This document shows positions 34,640-42,951 of a DNA stretch of 64,000 nt, piece by piece (the stretch's first letter is position 1; each line of letters starts with the position of its first letter). The stretch is from Devosia neptuniae (lineage in GTDB: Bacteria; Pseudomonadota; Alphaproteobacteria; Rhizobiales; Devosiaceae). The notes under the pieces were generated by a model. The model was not told where the DNA came from, made no database searches, and saw nothing but the letters and a program-made list of their open reading frames with translations. Where the stretch lies: contig NZ_CP104965.1 in assembly GCF_025452235.1 (NCBI RefSeq), positions 2,972,501 through 3,036,500 on the forward strand, read 5' to 3'. The position numbers and the translations under genes were made by a program.

Positions 34640-36076
34640 TTAGCGTACGGGCGTGCGTTTGCGCGTATTGGTGGGTGCAACCGGGCGCGTGCCGTCGGGC
34701 AGACCACGCGGGCGACGCAGAGAGCGGGCACGGGCGAGGCGGAAAGGCCGGACATTGTTGCGCGGCATGACGTGCTTGGACTGCACGCGTTCGGCCAGGT
34801 AATAGTAAAGCGTGTAGCCGCAGATGACGGCGTAGAACAGCACGCCTTCAATGGAAAATGTGGGCATGGTGCCCAGGCACAATACGCCATAACAGAGATG
34901 TGCACCCACCAGGTACCAGCGTTTGTCCGGGCGGGCCGAAAAGGCCAGCCACAGGAAATGGCCGAGCATATAGAGAAAAAGCACGGTGCCGACAAAGCCG
35001 ATCTCGTAGATGTACGAGATATAGACGTTGTGGGCATAGATCGAGAAGACCTGCTGCCAGGAATCCGGGCCGAAGCCGAAAATCAGGTGCGATACGTCCG
35101 AGCGGAGCGTGGTGTAGATATAATCGCTCCAGATCAGGATGCGGCCCGATAGCAGGCCGCGATCCTCGGTGCCGAACTCGGACGGTGGTTTGATGAGGCC
35201 CCCGCCAGAGGTGAGCAGGGTACCCAGATCTGCCATGCGCTGGGACAGCAGGACGGCCATCAGCGCGCCAAAGATGACCGCGAGCATAAACGCGCCGGCC
35301 CGCACATAATTGGCGAGACCCGCCCGGGCCGTGTTGGCGCTGCCAAAGACAATGTGCATGAGCAGTATCGGCGCCGCCGCGATCACCGAAGTGCGGTAAT
35401 TGGCAAGGAACAGAGCCACGAAGATGACCGCCATGTAGACGGTGCGGCGCTTCCAGGTGAGCCCGCCCGACAAGGCGATGATGGTGAGGGCTGTCAGCAG
35501 CAGGATCGAGAATACGCCCTCATGGACATAGCCGCCCATATAGCTGATCGAGCCGTCGCTTTCGGAGGCTTTGCCGAGGCGGAACACCACCGACATCAGC
35601 TGGTAGCAGAGGGGAACCACGAACGCAGCCAGCATGAGACGGCTGACACTGCCATCATTGGGTTCGGCATCTATGGCGGTGGCGACCAGAATCATCAGGC
35701 CCAGGAATAGGAACTGCCGGATCAGTGCGTTGAGAGTACCGGTGAAATCCATGTTCAGCAGGCCGCTGACCAAGAGGGCGACGATTACCCCATAGACCGG
35801 CAGGATGGCCCGATAGCGGATGAGGTCGCGGCGGGAATAGAACAGGCATGCCGCCGTGATGCCCAGCGTGACGAAGGAATTCAGGCTCTGTCCGCCAAAG
35901 AGCGGACGGGTGGTATAGTCATGGTAGAAGGTGACCAGGTAGCGGGCCGAGAGCACCATAAACAGCAGCGCGGCCGGGCCACGCAAGCGTGGCAGCAGGA
36001 TCCAGACCAGTACCAGCCAGATGCCCGTTCCTACCACCAAAAGGGGCAGGGGCATCCCCGGGGAGTCCTCCAACAT
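34640..36076 (-). CDS. O-antigen ligase/polymerase family membrane protein (copy 1)
   Basis: The protein has 478 residues and about 10-12 membrane helices, and matches the O-antigen ligase/Wzy family (PF04932). A large periplasmic loop holds GPDSWQQVFSIYAHNVYISYIYEIG, with the family's HN-x-Y-l motif. The tail is basic (RLARARSLRRPRGL). Such proteins either polymerise repeat units or attach them to lipid A core, and the sequence alone does not separate the roles. The start MLEDSPGMPLPLL was chosen ahead of upstream methionines lacking a ribosome-binding site. It precedes the tyrosine autokinase gene in the same orientation, downstream of it. Confidence 0.88.
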   Translation of the reverse strand: MLEDSPGMPLPLLVVGTGIWLVLVWILLPRLRGPAALLFMVLSARYLVTFYHDYTTRPLFGGQSLNSFVTLGITAACLFYSRRDLIRYRAILPVYGVIVALLVSGLLNMDFTGTLNALIRQFLFLGLMILVATAIDAEPNDGSVSRLMLAAFVVPLCYQLMSVVFRLGKASESDGSISYMGGYVHEGVFSILLLTALTIIALSGGLTWKRRTVYMAVIFVALFLANYRTSVIAAAPILLMHIVFGSANTARAGLANYVRAGAFMLAVIFGALMAVLLSQRMADLGTLLTSGGGLIKPPSEFGTEDRGLLSGRILIWSDYIYTTLRSDVSHLIFGFGPDSWQQVFSIYAHNVYISYIYEIGFVGTVLFLYMLGHFLWLAFSARPDKRWYLVGAHLCYGVLCLGTMPTFSIEGVLFYAVICGYTLYYYLAERVQSKHVMPRNNVRPFRLARARSLRRPRGLPDGTRPVAPTNTRKRTPVR

Positions 36077-36144
36077 GGCTTTTGCCCTTTCGCTGGTTAC
36101 GTTGCGTGGGCAGCGAGGTAACGGCGGCCTGCCGATGGCGACTT

Positions 36145-36215
36145 TCTGCATTTGCGGTGCTCGCATAGCCAAAAGTACGCTGCGCTCCGGCTCTCAAAAA
36201 TCACCATTTCGACAC
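36145..36215. repeat. ERIC-like palindrome, degraded copy
   Basis: GCGGTGCTCGCATAGCC, AAAAGTACGCTGCGCTCCGG and CTCTCAAAAATCACCATTTCG resemble the core and right arm of the copies at 2,223 and 53,356. It lies between the autokinase stop and the O-antigen ligase start. The match is partial. Confidence 0.5.
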
Positions 36216-38378
36216 CCTTGCCCAACTGTTAGCCCTGGACGTAGTAGCTGCCGAAGCGCCGGCGGGTTTCCGTCTGGGATTGCGGTTCGGCATTGAGCAG
36301 GGCGACGACTTCGGCATTGTCCTGCTTAGCTTCCACCAGTTCGCGCAGGGTGGCGCGTACCTCCTTCTGGGACGTGGTGCCAAAGCGAACGACATTGACG
36401 ATGACGTCGACATGCTGGGCGAGATAAAGCGCATCCACCAACGCCCCGACCGGGGGGTATCGACGATGACCACGTCAAACAGGCGCGAGGCATTGTTGAG
36501 CAGCTTGGCGAAACGTTCGCCGGACACGACCTGGCCTGCCGCGGCGCCGCGGATATTGCTGCCGATGATGAACTTGGCCTTGCTCAGCCCGTCGGTGAGC
36601 ATGAGCGGGGCAATGTCGTCTCCCGGCGTACCAGCCGATGCCAGATAATCGGCGAGCGCATCGGAGGGTTCAAGGCCAAGTTCCTTGTGAACGGCGGGAC
36701 GGCGCAGATCGGCATCGATCAGGATCGTCGATTGGCCTGAAATCGCATAGGACCGCGCCAGCGACACCGCCACAGTGGTCTTGCCCTCGCCCGCGTTAGC
36801 CGAAGTGATCATGATGATCGAGGCTGCATCGGACAGATCATCGCCGCGCACCCGGCGTAGTGCCTGATCGGTGCTGATCATGAGGCGGCGCACCGCTTCG
36901 GCAAACCGGGAATAGGGCTGGGTAGCTATCAACTCGGTGAGGCTCTTGACCGCCTTGCCCTCCTGGTTGCGACCCAGCCGTTTCTGGCTGGGCAGGCTGG
37001 TAACCAGGGTCGGGCCGACAATGCCCTCAAGCTGGTCGGTGCTGATGATGCCGCCTATGAATTGCTCGCGCAGGAAAGCGGCCGTGAGGCCCAGCAGCAG
37101 GCCGAGAATGCCGGCGACCATGAACAGGAAGCGCGTATTGGGGAAGGCGGGGCTGGATGGCGGAGTTGCCTCGGAGACGATGCGGCTGTCGGCAAGCTGA
37201 AGATAGGCCTGGGCCTCGATATCACGTAGGCGCACGAGCATCTGCTGATATTGCGTGCGCGCAATCTCGGCGTTCTGTTGCAGCTCATACATGGTCGCCA
37301 GGACTTCGGGCGGCAGGTTGCTGGTGAGGATATTGGAGCGGAGCTGCAATTGCAGGTCGGTTTCGACGGCGCGGTTGGCGGCGATCTCCTGGCGCAATTG
37401 TTCGAGCTGAGCATTGGCCTGGGTACGGAAATTGTCGAGCACGCCGACCAATTCCGCGCGCAGGGCATCGGCCTGTTCGGAGCCGTCGACGACGCTCGTC
37501 AGCTGCTCGTTGATTTCGCGCTCGCGCTGCTGCAAATCCCGCAGCGTCTGGGTATTAAGGGTATCGGCGACCTGGGCCCAGTTGTTCTGCGACAGGCCGG
37601 TTTCAGCCAGGGTCAGTGCGCTGGATGCAGTTTCGCGATCGCTAACGACCTTTTCCAGCTCGATCCGCATCTGGTCGATATCGGTGCGACCGGACTGCTC
37701 GGCGATGGTGCGGGCGCTGGAAATGATGAAGTCATTAAACGAGCGCTCGGCGCCGACCAGGCCAGTTCGCGTCTCGTTGACACGCTGCTCCATGACGTTG
37801 CGGCCCGAGAGCACGCCGTTGATTTTGGACTGCAGTTGCGACTGGATATATTTCTCGGCCATCGTATTGGCGATCTGCGCCGACTTTTCCGGAGAATTGG
37901 CGTTGGCGGAGATAGTAATCAGATAAGTCAACCCCTGGCGTTCGACAGTAATGGATTCCTGCAACTTGCCGATGGCGACCTGGCGCAGCTCCTCGGGCGT
38001 GTAGGTCTCCGGCGGGGCAATACGCAGCAAAGTGGCAGCACGTTCACGAAGACCCGGCTGTGGCTGGAAAGAGGGGTCCTCCGTCAGCCGCAATGCGTCG
38101 AGGACGAGTTCCACGGTTTTTTCGGATTGGGCGATGGAAACTTCGCTCTCAACCCGGGCATTGTCCGAGGCCGAACTCGAGTTGGAATTGGTGGGGTTCA
38201 GTAGATTCTTCTCGGATGGGTCGACAAGAATCAATGTCGTGGCGCGATACATCGGCGTGAGCGAGATGATCAGGAGCGCAGAGATTCCCAATACCAGTAT
38301 CAGGATTGCAAGGATTAGACCCAATTGCCGACGAATGGTGCCCAATATATTGCGAAGGCCGAATTCTTGCTCGTGCAT
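36201..38378 (-). CDS. Polysaccharide biosynthesis tyrosine autokinase (Wzc/ExoP type), frameshifted near the 3' end
   Basis: This inner-membrane copolymerase and BY-kinase controls polymer chain length. Residues 1-40 hold the first membrane helix (LGLILAILILVLGISALLI), followed by a Wzz-type periplasmic domain with coiled coils to about 410 and a second helix (FLFMVAGILGLLLGLTAAFL). The cytosolic kinase has Walker A (AGEGKTTV, about 530), Walker A' (ILIDADLRRP) and Walker B (VVIVDTP, about 637). Directly after Walker B the frame breaks: a run of six G at 36,452-36,457 (plus strand) appears one base short. As written, the protein ends in an unrelated Arg/Pro-rich tail at 36,201. The proper continuation is listed separately. 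Confidence 0.9.
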   Translation of the reverse strand: MHEQEFGLRNILGTIRRQLGLILAILILVLGISALLIISLTPMYRATTLILVDPSEKNLLNPTNSNSSSASDNARVESEVSIAQSEKTVELVLDALRLTEDPSFQPQPGLRERAATLLRIAPPETYTPEELRQVAIGKLQESITVERQGLTYLITISANANSPEKSAQIANTMAEKYIQSQLQSKINGVLSGRNVMEQRVNETRTGLVGAERSFNDFIISSARTIAEQSGRTDIDQMRIELEKVVSDRETASSALTLAETGLSQNNWAQVADTLNTQTLRDLQQREREINEQLTSVVDGSEQADALRAELVGVLDNFRTQANAQLEQLRQEIAANRAVETDLQLQLRSNILTSNLPPEVLATMYELQQNAEIARTQYQQMLVRLRDIEAQAYLQLADSRIVSEATPPSSPAFPNTRFLFMVAGILGLLLGLTAAFLREQFIGGIISTDQLEGIVGPTLVTSLPSQKRLGRNQEGKAVKSLTELIATQPYSRFAEAVRRLMISTDQALRRVRGDDLSDAASIIMITSANAGEGKTTVAVSLARSYAISGQSTILIDADLRRPAVHKELGLEPSDALADYLASAGTPGDDIAPLMLTDGLSKAKFIIGSNIRGAAAGQVVSGERFAKLLNNASRLFDVVIVDTPRSGRWWMRFISPSMSTSSSMSFALAPRPRRRYAPPCANWWKLSRTMPKSSPCSMPNRNPRRKPAGASAATTSRANSWARVSKW
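36229..36457 (-). pseudogene. Displaced C-terminal segment of the tyrosine autokinase
   Basis: In the frame one base away from the upstream part, the sequence continues as a normal BY-kinase end: PVGALVDALYLAQHVDVIV, RFGTTSQKEVRATLRELVEA and a terminal RRRFGSYYVQG. Adding one C to the C-run on the coding strand would join both parts into a protein of about 716 residues with VDTPPVGALVDAL, as expected for the family. The tail has only two adjacent tyrosines, fewer than in E. coli Wzc. This may be a sequencing error, a true mutation or a switchable homopolymer. Confidence 0.85.
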
Positions 38379-38797
38379 GTACCACCAGAAATATTCAATG
38401 TACTGAACGCGTTATTGAGCCACACAATAGAGCATGACAATTCACTCTACACTTGAACCAAGACAATTGGCTATGTCGGATTTTTCATTTTTAGCGAGTA
38501 TCCGACGTGCTGGTTAAATCGATCGGCAATGACCGGCGGGTCGTCGGTTCTTGGTCAACTGAATTTTTCTTCATTTGTAACTTCAACGATGAGATCATTT
38601 GAAGTACTTAAGTAAAATCATGCAACTAGGAAGATAGAGTGTTGAGTCATCCTGAGTCTTTCGAGTTTCCACAATTGTTTCTTTAAGGTTCTCGTTTGTT
38701 CTTTGAATTTTTTGCGTAGTCGTGGCCATGGCGCTATTCGGAAATACCGGAAGTCTCACTAAGGCCATGTTTTGTTCTTTGTATGTTCGAGGTGGTC
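38379..38797. promoter_or_regulatory. AT-rich gap upstream of the autokinase gene
   Basis: These 419 bases separate two minus-strand genes. The composition is strongly AT-rich, with ATATTCAATGTAC, GACAATTGGC and TTTTTCATTTTTAGC blocks. It is likely the control region of the autokinase/O-antigen ligase unit. A 57-codon open frame on the minus strand (MALVRLPVFPNSAM) lacks a convincing start signal and was not called. Confidence 0.5.
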
Positions 38798-40156
38798 TCA
38801 GGTGCTGACGGACTGTGGCAAGCATTGCGCGCTCGCCGCGGCCAGAATGGCCACCAACCAGAAAGCCACTGCTTGAATCTCCATGCTGAAATCAACCAAG
38901 GCGTGCGTGGCGACGGCGATGAGGCAGCCAAGACCGGTTGCAGCGGGTAGCCAGAGGCGCCGGTTTCGGCGCAAGGCGGCAGAGAGTTTCCACCCGATGA
39001 CGGCCAAAAGCAGCGGAATGAGGCTCCCGGCGATCACGCCCAGCTCAGACCATAGTGTCAGATAACTGTTATGTGCTTTGTCCCATAGCCGGTCCGTCCC
39101 GACGGGCGGCGCGTGAACGGTGGGGAAGACGATTTCAAAGCTGCCGCCACCGAAGCCGGTCCAAGGGCGCTGGGCGATCAGCTCCAAAACCTGGTGGTAG
39201 AGGGCGGCCCGGATGGACCAGGACTCCTCTACATCCAGCATCCGATTCAGCAATTGCTCGCCATAGAGCCAGCCGATGGCGAGGCAACTCGCCAGTACTA
39301 CGCCGGCAGCAACGAAGAAGGTACGCTTGCGCTGGGATGTCGCCAAGAGGGCGAAAAAGACGGTGGTGAGTGTGCCCAGGGCCGCGGCCAGCGCGCCCAT
39401 GCGGGATTGGCTGGCGACCAGCGCCGCCATGACGATCATCAAGGCTGATCCTATAAGCGCCAGGCGCAGCCAATAATAATCGTAGCGGTAATCCTCGTTG
39501 CGCTTTTCCAGCAGGGCCCGGATCAGCAGGGCGGCGCCCAGGCAGCAATTGAGGGCCATGAAGGTAGCAAAGGAGTTTCGATTGACGAAAGTGCCGGTGG
39601 CCGAGCCCAGATAGGCCCATTTCTCGTAGCCGAGCAGCGTATCGCCCATACGCAGCATAGCGAGAGCGCCGGCGGCGTGCAGTGTGCCGATCGTTAGCAT
39701 GCCGGTAAGAAACAGGTTGAACCGTTCGCGGTTTCGCGTTGCCTGCAGCACGAGAAAGAACAGCATGCCATAGGTCACCAGTCGCAGCAGCATCCATAGT
39801 GTGGCGCCCGGCGCCATGGAGATGGGGTCGAGCCCGGCAATCGGAAAACGGATGAGCTGAATAATGAGATAAAAGACGAGCAACACATAAAGGACGGGCA
39901 GGGGCGCGAGCTGATCCAAACTGACCCGGGGCGCGCTGCCTCTGCGGCCCAGCCAGCCGAAATACGCGGCGCCCGCCGCACCAACCAGAACGGTATTCAT
40001 GGCCCAAAATATGGCCCGGTTGCTGCCCATAGGCACGGGCACCCAGGCCAGAAACAACATCAGGCCCCAGCACAATACGTAGCCTGAAAGCGAACCGCGC
40101 TGGGCGGGCTGATCTTGCTCATCAGCGTTGTCGTCTAACCAGGTATCAGCGGCCAT
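38798..40156 (-). CDS. O-antigen ligase/polymerase family membrane protein (copy 2)
   Basis: This membrane protein of 452 residues is of the Wzy/WaaL superfamily. The first membrane helix is YVLCWGLMLFLAWVPVPMG. The large periplasmic loop carries WTGFGGGSFEIVFP and DKAHNSYLTLWSELG, the conserved HNSYL motif. It is not a close copy of the protein at 34,640; sequence and loop lengths differ. The start MAADTWLDDNADEQ overlaps the end of the preceding membrane-anchored gene by 11 bases, so the two are translationally coupled and probably work together. One of the two ligase-type proteins is probably the polymerase. Confidence 0.9.
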   Translation of the reverse strand: MAADTWLDDNADEQDQPAQRGSLSGYVLCWGLMLFLAWVPVPMGSNRAIFWAMNTVLVGAAGAAYFGWLGRRGSAPRVSLDQLAPLPVLYVLLVFYLIIQLIRFPIAGLDPISMAPGATLWMLLRLVTYGMLFFLVLQATRNRERFNLFLTGMLTIGTLHAAGALAMLRMGDTLLGYEKWAYLGSATGTFVNRNSFATFMALNCCLGAALLIRALLEKRNEDYRYDYYWLRLALIGSALMIVMAALVASQSRMGALAAALGTLTTVFFALLATSQRKRTFFVAAGVVLASCLAIGWLYGEQLLNRMLDVEESWSIRAALYHQVLELIAQRPWTGFGGGSFEIVFPTVHAPPVGTDRLWDKAHNSYLTLWSELGVIAGSLIPLLLAVIGWKLSAALRRNRRLWLPAATGLGCLIAVATHALVDFSMEIQAVAFWLVAILAAASAQCLPQSVST

Positions 40157-40856
40157 TGCTGCGCGACCGTTCCACGGCCAGCCGGGCCGTAATGCTCTGG
40201 AACCGGGTGCGGTCGTCCGCCGCAAGACTGGGCAGTAGCCCATCGATGCGCGCCCGCAGATCTGCCAGGGCATGATAGCGGGGTGCGAGAAATTGCCGGC
40301 CGCCATCAACTACCAGCAGCAAGAGCAGGTCGCGGTCATTGCTTGGCAGCAGATCCGGATCGAGCCGATCCAGGTTGGCTTGCGCCAGATCGATGCGGCG
40401 CTCGGCCAGCCATTGCTCGTTGCGTCCGGTATTATAGGACTGGCGCAGGCGCCAGTTCATACCGGGCCAATCTTCCATGGCGGCAGCAGCAAGCGCACCC
40501 GTGTGCCAGGCCGCCGAAAATGTGGGCGCCGAATTGGTAATCTGATCGGCGCCGTCGCGGCATTTCTGCGCAGACTGTTGCCGCGCCTGCGTGGGTTGTG
40601 CCCGGCCGGACAGCGACGTTAGGGCAACCTGGCAATTGAACAGATAGCTCAGTTGCGACTGAATGGAGGGCGCCGGACGGATAGTGTCGGTCTGCACGGC
40701 GGCGATAATGGTGCGTTCGCTCCAGCCGTCAGCGAAAAACGGCGGTGCTTCCTGGGTGGCGCCCCAAAGCCCGACAATGATCAAGGCGACGCCTGTCGCG
40801 GCAAATATCCAGGGATTGGTGGCGTTAGCCTGATCCAGATGTTGAGTGCGGGGCAT
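40146..40856 (-). CDS. Membrane-anchored partner of the O-antigen ligase-type protein
   Basis: The protein has 236 residues with one N-terminal membrane helix (IFAATGVALIIVGLWGA) and a helical periplasmic domain (WHTGALAAAAMEDWPGMNWRLRQSY, ADLRARIDGLLPSLAADDRTRF) with TPR-like character. The family was not recognised. It overlaps the following polymerase/ligase gene by 11 bases. Small TPR-bearing anchor proteins are known to accompany Wzy-type enzymes in some systems, so a helper role is possible but not shown. Confidence 0.72.
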   Translation of the reverse strand: MPRTQHLDQANATNPWIFAATGVALIIVGLWGATQEAPPFFADGWSERTIIAAVQTDTIRPAPSIQSQLSYLFNCQVALTSLSGRAQPTQARQQSAQKCRDGADQITNSAPTFSAAWHTGALAAAAMEDWPGMNWRLRQSYNTGRNEQWLAERRIDLAQANLDRLDPDLLPSNDRDLLLLLVVDGGRQFLAPRYHALADLRARIDGLLPSLAADDRTRFQSITARLAVERSRSNGR

Positions 40857-40963
40857 GGCCGGATCCCTAGTCCTTACTCACCGAGCCGCCGCCGGCAAAC
40901 CTTATCGAATTATTAATTGGTTGATGGTGAGAGTTATGCGGAATTCTTGCCGAGTCAATACAA

Positions 40964-41506
40964 ATGAAAAATGTAGAAATTCGCAGAAATAGTATGCTCG
41001 CAGCGTGCTTTGCGACATTTGTTCTTGGTTTTGTTGTTTCGGTGCCAGTGCAGGCCGCAGGGTCGCGACCGCCATTGGGCCTGCAATTGTTTTGCTTGCA
41101 ACATAGCGAGCAATGCCAGGCAACAGGGCAGAGCACGGTTGCTGCCTCGCAGGGGCTGGTGCAGCTGGTGCAGACCGTCAACCGGCGGGTAAACCGGGCC
41201 ATCACGCCGCGCTCGGATGGAAGCCTCGATCGCTGGGGGGCTACGGGCAGTTCAGGCGACTGCGAGGATTATGTCCTGGCCAAGCGGGCCGCGCTTGTCG
41301 AGCAAGGCGTACCGAGCGGGGCGCTGCGCATCGGCTATACCAAGACGCGGCAAGGGGAGGGGCATGTGGTGCTGATCGTGCAGACTGGCGCAGGCGAATT
41401 CGTACTCGACAATCTTAGCACCAGTGTAAAGCTGCTGGCGGATACCGGTTACCGCATCGAAAGCAGTTCGCGCGGAGGGCTGCTTAATTGGTGGACCTTT
41501 GACTAA
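40964..41506 (+). CDS. Transglutaminase-like cysteine peptidase (BTLCP), second copy
   Basis: This is an exported protein of 180 residues of family PF06035. A signal peptide (ACFATFVLGFVVSVPVQA) ends near residue 31. The triad is Cys100 in SSGDCEDYVLAKRAAL, His134 in GEGHVVLIV and Asp149 in FVLDN. It is shorter than the copy at 4,656 and clearly divergent. It is divergently oriented to the polymerase-partner gene, inside the polysaccharide region, which suggests a role in processing a surface protein or in polymer assembly. An internal ATG at 40,994 is an alternative start. Confidence 0.9.
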   Translation: MKNVEIRRNSMLAACFATFVLGFVVSVPVQAAGSRPPLGLQLFCLQHSEQCQATGQSTVAASQGLVQLVQTVNRRVNRAITPRSDGSLDRWGATGSSGDCEDYVLAKRAALVEQGVPSGALRIGYTKTRQGEGHVVLIVQTGAGEFVLDNLSTSVKLLADTGYRIESSSRGGLLNWWTFD

Positions 41507-41644
41507 TCCGAGTGAATTTTGCTTTGTACAAGCACTTTAACACTGCTGTTTACCAATAGTATTTACTTAACGAAGTATTATTCGTTTGACTAACTACCCG
41601 CGGAGGAATTTAATATTCTTGCGGCTAGTAGTAGGACAAATGTG

Positions 41645-42124
41645 ATGAGAGTATTGGCGTTGGCTGCAGGCGTCGCGCTGTTGAGCGCGGGCGGAATGCA
41701 GGGGAGTATGGCGCAAGAGTTTTCCACTCGGGATGCGGTCGTCAGCGTCTGCAAGGACGTGGTGCGCATGGAGCGCGACGAGCAGGTCAGCCAAAACGGT
41801 GCCTGTATTGGCGCAACGGCGCAGTATCTGTCGGTCTTGCAGCGTGCTCCGGGTATCGACTTTGATCAATCGGTCGCTGATCTGGTCGTCGATTTGACGA
41901 ATCTGCTGTTCACCCCCTTCTGCAGGGTTGAGAGCGAAGTGGCCGTGGCTATACGGCTGGCCGGCCAATCGGCGCGCACCGATGCACAGCAAGCCCAGAT
42001 CCGGTTGATCTACCAGACCGTCAATGCGTGTGACTTCGTGGTTACGGCAGCGATTGCCACGCCCAACAATGACAGCTTGTTCTCCGGAGGAGATTCAGAC
42101 GGTCCGCGGGCCAGCGAGAACTGA
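41645..42124 (+). CDS. Secreted hypothetical protein
   Basis: The 159-residue protein has a signal peptide (LALAAGVALLSAGGMQGSMA, cleavage near residue 23). The mature part holds four cysteines (VSVCKDVV, NGACIGAT, TPFCRVES, VNACDFVV) at similar spacing, likely two disulfides, and is mostly helical. The family was not recognised. ATG at 41,645 is preceded by a GTG. It stands about 140 bases after the transglutaminase-like gene, with an AT-rich gap between them that may hold its own promoter. Confidence 0.7.
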   Translation: MRVLALAAGVALLSAGGMQGSMAQEFSTRDAVVSVCKDVVRMERDEQVSQNGACIGATAQYLSVLQRAPGIDFDQSVADLVVDLTNLLFTPFCRVESEVAVAIRLAGQSARTDAQQAQIRLIYQTVNACDFVVTAAIATPNNDSLFSGGDSDGPRASEN

Positions 42125-42140
42125 GGACGATCGGCACCCG

Positions 42141-42617
42141 CTACTTCAGCAGTGAAGGGCGGGGCGACGCCTTCAGCGCGGTGCGGATTTCGGTCATGGA
42201 GCTCTGGCGGCGGGCCTTGGCGATATTGGCAGCGCGCTCGAAATTGTAGACGCCCTTGTATGATCCGAAGGATTTGTACTGGGGGACGTTGGTATAGTGA
42301 CCACCCACCAGCCGCTCGAGAAACTCCCCCGCCAGTTCGCTGCACAACAGATCGTTCTCGTAATCGGGCGAGCGTAGCAGGTCGCGTTCCCATTCCTGCA
42401 TCTCATCGATGGTGCGGCCGAGTTGGCTGGCGATCTCGTGTTGGGCGGCAAAGCGCCGATAGCCCTGGCCCATAAGCAGCCTAACCTGCCGGACTGCCTC
42501 CAGGCGCCAGCCAACAGCGTTGCGATGGACGGGATGCGTCGAGCGCGGCTGGTTGGACAGGAAATCGTGCGGCGACTGCTGATTTTCGCCGCGTCGCGTT
42601 ATTGGCTTCGCCAACAT
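42141..42617 (-). CDS. Hypothetical protein, 158 residues
   Basis: The family was not recognised. The protein is basic and soluble, with helices such as LEAVRQVRLLMGQGYRRFAAQHEIASQLGRT that could resemble a helix-turn-helix segment (QHEIASQLGRTIDEMQEW). That makes a DNA-binding role conceivable, but the evidence is weak. GGAGG lies three bases before ATG. It is convergent with the secreted protein gene, and its upstream side is the AT-rich control region before the glycosyltransferase. Confidence 0.6.
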   Translation of the reverse strand: MLAKPITRRGENQQSPHDFLSNQPRSTHPVHRNAVGWRLEAVRQVRLLMGQGYRRFAAQHEIASQLGRTIDEMQEWERDLLRSPDYENDLLCSELAGEFLERLVGGHYTNVPQYKSFGSYKGVYNFERAANIAKARRQSSMTEIRTALKASPRPSLLK

Positions 42618-42951
42618 GTGCCTCCAGATGATTTGGATTATTGATCATCGCCGTCATCATAGGTTTTAAATAACTGGTTTGTCCATTTGTTCGTGAAATA
42701 TTGTTATGTTTTAAAATGATAGTACAGGCAGCCGTAGCAGATCTATCGTAAGTTATGTTTGGTTCATTTTATGCGCGATATACAGTTTTGGAGTGTCTGA
42801 TATGTCGATGTTGCCGAGATTTATTGTCCGTTCGTGAATTGCTATGTGAGAGTACCTTGCGTATTAGTTGGAGGTTCGACCTGTGCAGCGGCGCCAGCAG
42901 ATCGAGTTTCGAGAGACTTGCTTTTACACTGCTTGACTGAGGGAGACGGTA
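42618..42951. promoter_or_regulatory. AT-rich divergent control region before a glycosyltransferase
   Basis: This gap of about 330 bases has tracts such as GAAATATTGTTATGTTTTAAAATG. It lies between a minus-strand gene and the plus-strand family 4 glycosyltransferase and should hold promoters for both. No gene or known operator was identified. Confidence 0.5.

Noticed and set aside
38595..38768. 57-codon minus-strand frame MALVRLPVFPNSAM in the AT-rich gap
   Set aside because: There is no clear ribosome-binding site, no family, and unusual composition; it is more likely part of the control region.
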